Positions 1-5,629 of a DNA stretch of 5,629 nucleotides are shown here, in pieces (positions within the stretch are counted from its first letter, which is position 1; the number at the start of each line of letters is the position of its first letter). This stretch comes from an uncultured Haemophilus sp. (GTDB lineage: Bacteria; Pseudomonadota; Gammaproteobacteria; Enterobacterales; Pasteurellaceae): positions 1 to 5,629 of the forward strand of contig CABSZQ010000101.1 of the NCBI GenBank assembly GCA_902482195.1, read 5' to 3'. The position numbers and the translations under genes are program-made. Below the pieces are notes generated by a model. That model saw only the letters and a program-made list of their open reading frames with translations, did no database searches and was not told where the DNA came from.

Positions 1-182
1 CCGATGTAACCTGCACAGAAAAACATCGAACCACCAATAAAGTGCCCAACGACGATGGCAATTAAACCTTTTTGCCACCCTAGAGGAGCAAACCAAGTAC
101 CGGTGAGAATTTCTGCCATTGAAATAGCAGCAGTAAACCAAATGAGCGCAATCGCAAGATTGCTTGATTTTTTCGTTTGCAT
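1..182 (-). CDS. cytX: CytX-like NCS1 permease, N-terminal fragment
   Basis: Only the first 60 residues are in the window; the gene runs off the left edge. The protein opens with a short polar, basic cytoplasmic head (MQTKKSSN), followed by a hydrophobic stretch from about residue 9 with the pattern AAISMAEILTGTWFAPLG (18-35) and then a second membrane span (about 39-60). This pattern is typical of transmembrane segments 1-2 of the NCS1 nucleobase:cation symporter family, and specifically of the CytX group, inner-membrane proteins thought to import the thiamine precursor hydroxymethylpyrimidine. The ATG at 182-180 has an AAGGA ribosome site seven bases upstream, so the start is secure. It is divergent from sucC. 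CytX genes are often under a TPP riboswitch, but none is recognisable here. Another NCS1 member, such as a cytosine permease, is the main alternative; the substrate is inferred from family resemblance only. Confidence 0.75.
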   Translation of the reverse strand, partial: MQTKKSSNLAIALIWFTAAISMAEILTGTWFAPLGWQKGLIAIVVGHFIGGSMFFCAGYI

Positions 183-202
183 GTTGTTATCCTTAACATG
201 GA

Positions 203-230
203 TTGTGACTGTTCTGGCTCAGTATATAAC
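203..230 (+). promoter_or_regulatory. Candidate promoter for sucCD
   Basis: TTGTGA (203-208) and TATAAC (225-230) are 16 bases apart, giving a plausible sigma-70 promoter with a start near 237 and a leader of about 90 bases that contains the USS. The -10 box overlaps that of the proposed divergent promoter, so the two could compete for polymerase. TGTGA at 204-208 resembles one half of a CRP site, but the other half (TGGCT, 215-219) does not match well. Confidence 0.3.
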
Positions 231-248
231 TCAATATAGAAAGGGCAA
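221..248 (-). promoter_or_regulatory. Candidate promoter for the CytX-like gene
   Basis: Reading the minus strand, TTGCCC (248-243) and TATACT (226-221) are separated by 16 bases, a fair match to the -35 and -10 boxes of a sigma-70 promoter. The transcript would begin near 214 and have a leader of about 32 bases, too short for a riboswitch. A second candidate further up uses TTGACC (282-277), overlapping the USS, and TAAATT (260-255), also 16 bases apart. Both are inferred by eye in AT-rich DNA. Confidence 0.3.
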
Positions 249-270
249 GCCAAGAATTTAAAATAAAACA

Positions 271-279
271 AAGTGCGGT
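271..279 (+). repeat. DNA uptake signal sequence (USS), intergenic
   Basis: This is a perfect AAGTGCGGT core followed after one base by an AT-rich run (AAATTTTTG), as in the extended Haemophilus USS. It lies in the spacer between the CytX-like gene and sucC, probably in the sucC leader. Such sites promote uptake of related DNA during natural transformation. It has no inverted partner nearby, so it is not part of a terminator. Confidence 0.93.
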
Positions 280-326
280 CAAATTTTTGTTTGTTTCGCT
301 AAACAACATCAAAATAGGAAGGAAAT

Positions 327-1493
327 ATGAATTTACATGAGTACCAAGCTAAGCAGCTTTTTAAGCAATATGCTCTGCCGGTGAGTGAAGGTGTCGTGTG
401 CCAAACGGCAGATGAAGCTGAAATGGCACTCTTTCAGCTGAATGGTGATGTTTGGATAGCGAAATGTCAAGTTCACGCAGGTGGACGCGGAAAAGCCGGT
501 GGTGTGAAGCTCATACATAATGCAGAAGAAGCGCGAGCTTTTGCAGATAAATGGCTTGGCCAACATTTAGTCACCTTCCAAACTGATAAAAAAGGCCAAC
601 CCGTTAATAGCATTTATATTGAAGAAACCTGCCAGATTGAGAAAGAACTCTACTTAGGTGCAGTGATTGATCGCGCTTCGCAGAAAGTGGTTTTTATGGC
701 TTCTTCAGCAGGGGGGATGAGCATTGAGGATGTGGCAAGAGAGACGCCTGAATTAATTCATAAAGTGACAATTGATCCTCTCGTGGGAGGAATGCCATAT
801 CAAGGTCGTGAATTAGCCTTTAAGCTCGGTTTAAGTGGCGAACAAAATAAACAATTTGCCGAGATTTTTGTAAAACTCGCTCAACTTTTTATCGAAAAAG
901 ATTTTTCTTTAGTTGAAGTGAATCCGCTCGTGGTGACGAAAGAAGGCAATTTAATTTGCGTAGATGCGAAAGTGGGCATTGATGATAACTCACTTTATCG
1001 ACATCCTGATTTATTAGCCTTACGTGATTTAAGTCAAAGTGATGCACGTGAAGCAGAAGCAGAAAAATATCAGCTTAACTATGTTGCTTTGGAAGGTGAT
1101 ATTGGCTGTATGGTCAATGGCGCAGGACTTGCTATGGGAACCATGGATATCGTGAAATTATATGGTGGTAACCCTGCAAACTTCCTTGATGTTGGTGGCG
1201 GTGCAACGAAAGAGCGCGTGGCTGAAGCCTTTAAAATTATTCTCACCGATAAAAATGTGAAATCTGTATTAGTGAATATTTTTGGTGGAATTGTACGCTG
1301 TGATCTTATTGCTGAAGGTGTCGTGGCGGCGATTCAAGAAGTCGGTGTAAAAGTGCCTGTTGTGGTTCGATTAGAAGGAACCAATGCCCCACAAGGTAGA
1401 GCAATTTTAGCTGAAAGTGGTGTGAATTTAATTGCAGCACATAGTTTACAAGAAGCAGCACAAGCGGCAGTGAAAGCGGCAAAAGGAGAATAA
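327..1493 (+). CDS. sucC: Succinyl-CoA synthetase (ADP-forming), beta subunit
   Basis: SucC pairs with SucD in the cytoplasm to interconvert succinyl-CoA, ADP and phosphate with succinate, CoA and ATP. The 388-residue length equals that of E. coli SucC, and the two align from end to end by memory. Residues 1 to about 240 form the ATP-grasp part: it opens with [12 protein letters not shown] and carries Lys46, the nucleotide-binding loop GRGKAGG (53-59), Glu197 and the metal ligands Asn199 and Asp213, all at E. coli numbering. The C-terminal CoA-ligase domain (about 245-385) includes [12 protein letters not shown] and GGIVRCD (320-326), which contacts the phosphohistidine loop of SucD. The ATG is preceded by a double Shine-Dalgarno run, AGGAAGGA (316-323). 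It is the first gene of the sucCD unit; sucAB is not next to it, unlike E. coli sucABCD. No truncation is seen. Confidence 0.98.
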   Translation: MNLHEYQAKQLFKQYALPVSEGVVCQTADEAEMALFQLNGDVWIAKCQVHAGGRGKAGGVKLIHNAEEARAFADKWLGQHLVTFQTDKKGQPVNSIYIEETCQIEKELYLGAVIDRASQKVVFMASSAGGMSIEDVARETPELIHKVTIDPLVGGMPYQGRELAFKLGLSGEQNKQFAEIFVKLAQLFIEKDFSLVEVNPLVVTKEGNLICVDAKVGIDDNSLYRHPDLLALRDLSQSDAREAEAEKYQLNYVALEGDIGCMVNGAGLAMGTMDIVKLYGGNPANFLDVGGGATKERVAEAFKIILTDKNVKSVLVNIFGGIVRCDLIAEGVVAAIQEVGVKVPVVVRLEGTNAPQGRAILAESGVNLIAAHSLQEAAQAAVKAAKGE

Positions 1494-1495
1494 TC

Positions 1496-2365
1496 ATGGC
1501 GATTTTAATTAATAAAGAGACAAAAGTAATTTGCCAAGGTTTCACCGGTGCGCAAGGGACATTTCACAGCGAACAGGCATTGGCTTATGGTACAAAATTA
1601 GTGGGTGGTGTTTCACCGAATAAAGGCGGAACAACTCACTTAGGCTTGCCGGTATTTAATACCGTGCGTGAAGCAGTAAAAGCAACGGGCGCTACGGCAA
1701 CCATGATTTATGTGCCTGCGCCATTTTGTAAAGATGCAATTTTTGAAGCCATTGATGCAGGCATTCAGTTAGTAGTTTGTATTACAGAAGGTATTCCAAC
1801 ATTGGATATGTTGTTAGTGAAACAAAAATTAAATGAAACGGGTGTTGTGATGATCGGGCCGAATTGCCCAGGCGTGATTACACCAGATGAATGCAAGATT
1901 GGTATTATGCCAGGGAATATCCATAAAAAAGGCCGAGTAGGCATTGTTTCTCGCTCAGGTACTTTGACCTATGAGGCGGTACAACAGACAACAGATGAAG
2001 GTTTTGGTCAATCTACTTGCGTAGGGATCGGTGGCGATCCTATTCCAGGATCCAACTTCATTGATATTCTAAAACGTTTCCAAGAAGATCCTGAAACTGA
2101 AGCTATCGTGATGATTGGCGAAATCGGTGGCTCAGCAGAAGAAGAGGCTGCTGCGTTTATTAAATCTCATGTGACAAAACCTGTGGTGGCTTATATCGCA
2201 GGTGTAACGGCGCCAAAAGGCAAGCGTATGGGACATGCAGGAGCGATTATCAGCGGTGGAAAAGGAACAGCTGCAGATAAAATTGCCGCACTTGAAGCGG
2301 CAGGCGTGAAGACAGTGAGAAGTCTCGCTGAAATTGGTTCAGCCCTCCGTGAATTGTTGAAATAA
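1496..2365 (+). CDS. sucD: Succinyl-CoA synthetase (ADP-forming), alpha subunit
   Basis: SucD binds CoA and carries the histidine that is phosphorylated during catalysis. At 289 residues it matches E. coli SucD in length. The N-terminal Rossmann-type CoA-binding domain has GFTGAQGT (15-22) and GPNCPGV (121-127) with Cys124. The catalytic histidine is His247 in RMGHAGA (244-250), equal to His246 of the mature E. coli protein, and Glu209 in MIGEIGG corresponds to the glutamate that contacts the phosphohistidine. The gene begins two bases after the sucC stop, and its ribosome site GGAG (1485-1488) lies in the last sucC codons, so the subunits are probably translationally coupled for equal supply. 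A one-mismatch USS (GCCGCACTT, 2285-2293) lies near the 3' end. Transcription should stop at the hairpin 15 bases downstream. Confidence 0.98.
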   Translation: MAILINKETKVICQGFTGAQGTFHSEQALAYGTKLVGGVSPNKGGTTHLGLPVFNTVREAVKATGATATMIYVPAPFCKDAIFEAIDAGIQLVVCITEGIPTLDMLLVKQKLNETGVVMIGPNCPGVITPDECKIGIMPGNIHKKGRVGIVSRSGTLTYEAVQQTTDEGFGQSTCVGIGGDPIPGSNFIDILKRFQEDPETEAIVMIGEIGGSAEEEAAAFIKSHVTKPVVAYIAGVTAPKGKRMGHAGAIISGGKGTAADKIAALEAAGVKTVRSLAEIGSALRELLK

Positions 2366-2379
2366 AAACTTAAAAAATA

Positions 2380-2420
2380 GACCGCACTTTGGATGAGTTT
2401 TCAAAGTGCGGTCGTTTTTT
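2380..2420 (+). terminator. Inverted USS pair acting as sucCD terminator
   Basis: A perfect 12-bp stem, GACCGCACTTTG (2380-2391) with CAAAGTGCGGTC (2402-2413), encloses a 10-base loop and is followed by G and six Ts (2415-2420). Each arm holds one perfect USS core, in minus orientation at 2381-2389 and in plus orientation at 2404-2412. Paired inverted USSs used as rho-independent terminators are well known in Haemophilus. An A-rich run before the left arm (2371-2377) could also give some termination on the opposite strand, although no gene there needs it. Confidence 0.93.
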
Positions 2421-2431
2421 ATAACAAATTC

Positions 2432-2461
2432 TTATAACCTGCCTCTAAATCGGTGTATAAT
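2432..2461 (+). promoter_or_regulatory. Likely promoter of the yciO-rluB-cysB unit
   Basis: A consensus -10 box, TATAAT (2456-2461), lies 18 bases after TTATAA (2432-2437), a four-of-six -35 match. Transcription would start near 2467-2469, just after the sucCD terminator, leaving a leader of about 20 bases that contains the AAGGA ribosome site (2476-2480) of yciO. No operator-like dyad is evident. Confidence 0.6.
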
Positions 2462-2487
2462 CTTATCAGTTTTTTAAGGACAAAATT

Positions 2488-3111
2488 ATGAGCCAATTTT
2501 TCTATATTCACCCTGAAAATCCGCAAGCGCGTTTGATTAATCAAGCGGTAGAAATTTTGCGTCAAGGTGGCGTCATTGTGTATCCGACAGATTCGGGCTA
2601 TGCCTTGGGTTGTATGATAGGCGATAAACATGCGATGGATCGTATTGTGGCGATTCGTAAATTACCAGACGGGCATAATTTTACGTTGGTATGTAGCGAT
2701 TTATCCGAGCTTTCAACCTATGCAACGGTCAGTAATGTGGCTTATCGCTTAATTAAAAACAATACACCGGGGCGTTATACCTTTATTTTGACGGCAACGA
2801 AAGAGCTTCCTCGTCGCTTAATGACGTCAAAACGCAAAACCATAGGCTTGCGTGTACCGGATAATCAAATAGCCTTAGATTTATTGAAGGCATTAGGCGA
2901 ACCAATTTTATCTTGCTCACTGATGTTGCCTGATAATGAACATATGACTTATTCCGATCCCGAAGAAATTCGTGAATGTTTAGAACGCCAAGTGGATTTA
3001 ATTATTCATGGTGGCTATTTAGGTCAAGAGCCAACAACGGTGGTAGATTTAACGGAAGAATCGCCAGTCATTTTACGTGAAGGAAGTGGTAGTACCGATC
3101 CTTTCATTTAA
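2488..3111 (+). CDS. yciO: YciO, TsaC/Sua5/YrdC-family paralogue
   Basis: This 207-residue cytoplasmic protein matches E. coli YciO almost throughout, from the shared opening MSQFFYIHP to the VDLIIHGGYLGQ.PTTV segment (169-185). It has the fold-defining YPTDSGYALG (32-41), the counterpart of YPTDTVYGLG in TsaC, which makes threonylcarbamoyl-AMP for the tRNA modification t6A. The KxR motif of TsaC reads Lys-Leu-Pro here (58-60), and the SxN motif reads Ser-Leu-Met (144-146), so the canonical active site is not kept. Its biochemical role is unsettled, and a threonylcarbamoyl-AMP synthase label should be treated as family-level only. The ATG has AAGGA seven bases upstream. It is the first gene of a unit with rluB (39-bp gap) and cysB. 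Confidence 0.95.
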   Translation: MSQFFYIHPENPQARLINQAVEILRQGGVIVYPTDSGYALGCMIGDKHAMDRIVAIRKLPDGHNFTLVCSDLSELSTYATVSNVAYRLIKNNTPGRYTFILTATKELPRRLMTSKRKTIGLRVPDNQIALDLLKALGEPILSCSLMLPDNEHMTYSDPEEIRECLERQVDLIIHGGYLGQEPTTVVDLTEESPVILREGSGSTDPFI

Positions 3112-3150
3112 CTTATTTTAGACGCTTGGGAAAGCGACAAAGGAAAACAG

Positions 3151-4159
3151 ATGAAACCTATTCAAAAATCAGCCAGACAAGAACGTGAAAAACAAGCGGG
3201 AAAGCAACCGCACTTTGAGCGTAAAGATCGTAAAAGTGCGGTCAATTCTGACATCAAATCAACTCCTAAGGCTAAGGTGGCTAAGCCATCTCGTCAATCT
3301 ACTGTAGAAGGTGAAAAATTACAGAAAGTGCTTGCGCGAGCAGGACAAGGCTCTCGTCGTGAAATTGAAGCAATGATTGCTGAAAATCGAGTGAGTGTCG
3401 ATGGCAAAATGGCGACTCTTGGCGATCGTATTGATGTACATTCCGGTGTAAAAGTGCGTATTGATGGTCGAATCATCAACCTTCAACAAGCACAAAAAGA
3501 AGTATGCCGTGTATTAATGTATTACAAACCTGAAGGCGAACTTTGTACGCGTAGTGATCCCGAAGGTCGTCCGACCGTATTCGATCGTTTACCACGCTTA
3601 AATGGCGCAAGATGGATTGCTGTCGGTCGTTTAGATATTAATACTTCGGGCTTATTGCTTTTCACAACAGATGGCGAATTAGCGAATCGTTTAATGCACC
3701 CAAGCCGTGAAGTTGAGCGTGAGTATTCTGTGCGTGTATTTGGTCAAGTGGACGATGCCATGTTAGCGCGTTTACGTAAAGGTGTGCAGTTGGAAGATGG
3801 TCCAGCCAATTTCAAAGAAATCAAATTTGCAGGTGGCGTGGGGATTAACCAATGGTACGATGTGACCTTAATGGAAGGTCGTAACCGTGAGGTGCGCCGT
3901 CTGTGGGAATCACAAGGTATTCAAGTGAGCCGCTTAATTCGTATTCGCTACGGCAACATTAAGCTAATGAAAGGCTTACCGCGTGGTGGCTGGGAAGAAA
4001 TGGATCTGGAAAACGTCAACTATTTACGGGAATTAGTGGGCTTGCCACCAGAAACCGAAACCAAATTAGACGTGACCAAACCTCGTCGTCGACCAAAATC
4101 AGGTCAAATTCGTAAAGCAGTAAAACGTTATACTGAGTTAAGTAAACGCTATAAAAAAT

Positions 4160-4161
<2 letters not shown>
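3151..4161 (+). CDS. rluB: 23S rRNA pseudouridine synthase RluB
   Basis: RluB converts U2605 (E. coli numbering) of 23S rRNA to pseudouridine. Domains in order: a basic, low-complexity N-terminal extension (1 to about 54), an S4 RNA-binding domain (about 55-100, starting [19 protein letters not shown]), and the RsuA-type catalytic domain with [14 protein letters not shown], where Asp162 is the expected catalytic aspartate, and [12 protein letters not shown] (242-253). The tail after about 309 is rich in Lys and Arg. E. coli RluB starts almost directly at the S4 domain, so the extension of about 52 residues is an addition; it contains an inverted USS pair. The ATG at 3151 has AAAGGA six bases upstream, and no ATG lies near the S4 boundary, which supports the long form. 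[10 protein letters not shown] and the overall match to RluB make RluE or RsuA unlikely. Confidence 0.95.
3207..3242. repeat. Inverted pair of USSs inside rluB
   Basis: ACCGCACTT (3207-3215, minus orientation) and AAGTGCGGT (3234-3242, plus orientation) are both perfect USS cores. They form a 10-bp inverted repeat (ACCGCACTTT with AAAGTGCGGT) around a 16-base loop. No T-run follows, and the pair lies in codons 19-31 of rluB, so it is not a standard terminator. The two copies are read as Gln-Pro-His-Phe and Lys-Ser-Ala-Val within the disordered N-terminal extension. Confidence 0.93.
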
Positions 4162-5145
<984 letters not shown>

Positions 5146-5161
5146 GCATAGAAAAATATAA

Positions 5162-5170
5162 AAGTGCGGT
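5162..5170 (+). repeat. DNA uptake signal sequence (USS) in the cysB terminator
   Basis: This is a perfect AAGTGCGGT core. Its last four bases (CGGT) start the left arm of the cysB terminator stem. The right arm ends in ACCG but then runs into TTTC instead of CACTT, so there is only one full USS here, unlike the inverted pair behind sucD. Confidence 0.93.
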
Positions 5171-5205
5171 CAGAATTTAATGTGAATTCTGACCGTTTCT
5201 TTTTT
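5167..5205 (+). terminator. Rho-independent terminator after cysB
   Basis: An 11-bp perfect stem, CGGTCAGAATT (5167-5177) with AATTCTGACCG (5185-5195), has a 7-base loop and is followed by the T-rich run TTTCTTTTTT (5196-5205). It lies 21 bases after the cysB stop. The T-run touches the stop codon (5206-5204) of the convergent gene. On the minus strand the stem is followed by CACTTTTATATTTTT, so it could also act weakly for that gene. Confidence 0.88.
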
Positions 5206-5629
5206 ACAATAAAAACAAATGTGGCACTAAGTTCATGACGATAACTGTTGCGATAGAAAGTAATAATCGTGATGAGCCAAAGATAAAACCTCGGTTGGTA
5301 CCATTATCAAATTTTACTAATAAATTTGCCATAGCGGTTAAAGCATAGACTTCAATTACCGTGAAGATGACCAAGTAAATATAAGCAGAAACCACAGAAA
5401 TATATTTCAACGTAATGAACCAAGGTAAGATAATGCCAATGGTCAAGATTGGTGCCACCCATAGGGTTTGTTTAATCGTTAAATTAATTTTTCGAGAAAA
5501 ATAACTTTGTAATGACATGGTCAGTAAACCATTCACAAAAAGTGCAATGGGGGAGTGTTCCGGCATGCCTAATTTGTTGTCAAACAGGAAAGGGAAGATA
5601 ACAAAGAATGACGTTGCAATGGAGAGGGG
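5204..5629 (-). CDS. MFS-like membrane transporter, C-terminal part
   Basis: The reading frame is open from the right edge to the TAA at 5206-5204, giving 141 residues of a gene whose start lies outside the window. The Met at 5566 falls inside the frame with coding-like hydrophobic sequence before it, so it is not a convincing start. About five membrane spans are visible, counted from the window edge: 1-17, 26-44, 54-73, 78-104 and 114-137. A short basic loop (FSRKINLTIK) follows the second span and RGFIFGSSRL opens the last one, an arrangement like TM7 to TM11 of MFS drug-efflux-type proteins such as MdtH. A twelfth span appears to be absent. The gene converges on cysB. The substrate cannot be told, and the MFS call rests on topology and a loose remembered resemblance. 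Confidence 0.6.
   Translation of the reverse strand, partial: PLSIATSFFVIFPFLFDNKLGMPEHSPIALFVNGLLTMSLQSYFSRKINLTIKQTLWVAPILTIGIILPWFITLKYISVVSAYIYLVIFTVIEVYALTAMANLLVKFDNGTNRGFIFGSSRLLLSIATVIVMNLVPHLFLL

Noticed and set aside
204..219. CRP binding site upstream of sucC
   Set aside because: Only the TGTGA half is good; the second half (TGGCT) matches TCACA at two of five bases.
55..261. Small plus-strand reading frame in the left part of the window
   Set aside because: It lies mostly antisense to the CytX-like gene, whose product is recognisable, and has no family resemblance of its own.
287..315. Closer sucC promoter, TTGTTT with CAAAAT
   Set aside because: Transcription would begin within or after the ribosome site, leaving sucC without a usable leader, and both boxes are weak.
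183..326. Possible TPP riboswitch ahead of the CytX-like gene
   Set aside because: The minus strand has ACTGAGCCAGAAC, which faintly recalls a THI box, but the conserved CTGAGA, the ACCTGA element and the paired helices are not found.
3123..3136. Small hairpin (CGCTT/AAGCG) between yciO and rluB as a terminator
   Set aside because: The stem is only 5 bp and no T-run follows, so it would not stop transcription; it lies just before the rluB ribosome site.
3452..3460. AAGTGCGTA in rluB as another USS
   Set aside because: It differs from the core at two of nine positions, within the highly specific GCGGT part, so it is unlikely to work as an uptake site.
5204..5566. A complete 120-residue membrane protein starting at the Met at 5566
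   Set aside because: The frame stays open with hydrophobic, coding-like sequence to the window edge, so this is the end of a longer gene.

Overview
The window looks like chromosomal housekeeping DNA from a Pasteurellaceae bacterium, most likely Haemophilus or a close relative. The strongest sign is the 9-base DNA uptake signal sequence (USS) of the H. influenzae type, AAGTGCGGT, present six times without mismatch in 5.6 kb. The AT-rich codon use and the close resemblance of the proteins to gammaproteobacterial SucC, SucD, YciO, RluB and CysB agree with this. The species cannot be fixed by eye.

Layout. Positions 1-182 (minus strand) hold the N-terminal 60 residues of an NCS1-family permease of the CytX type (putative hydroxymethylpyrimidine transporter). 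A 144-bp divergent spacer with one USS separates it from sucC-sucD (plus strand, 2-bp gap), encoding both subunits of succinyl-CoA synthetase. An inverted USS pair followed by a T-run ends that unit at 2380-2420. A second plus-strand unit follows, with a good promoter ahead of yciO: yciO, rluB and cysB, the last one starting 12 bp after the rluB stop. It ends at a hairpin terminator (5167-5205) that contains a USS in its left arm. From the right edge down to 5204, convergent on the minus strand, is the 3' part of a membrane protein that looks like the C-terminal half of a major facilitator superfamily (MFS) transporter.

How the genes fit together. SucCD interconverts succinyl-CoA and succinate with nucleoside triphosphate. 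In Haemophilus, where the oxidative part of the TCA cycle is known to be incomplete, this belongs to the branch running from 2-oxoglutarate. YciO is a TsaC/Sua5 paralogue of unsettled role, RluB modifies 23S rRNA, and CysB controls sulfur assimilation. These three are not one pathway. Their order echoes the E. coli yciO-yciQ-rluB-btuR-...-topA-cysB neighbourhood with the intervening genes missing, which suggests a condensed ancestral block.

I see no mobile element, CRISPR array, RNA gene or clear new system. The points most worth a second look are the inverted USS pair inside the rluB coding sequence, where it builds part of an N-terminal extension, the apparently shortened C-terminus of the MFS-like protein, and the loss of TsaC active-site motifs in YciO.
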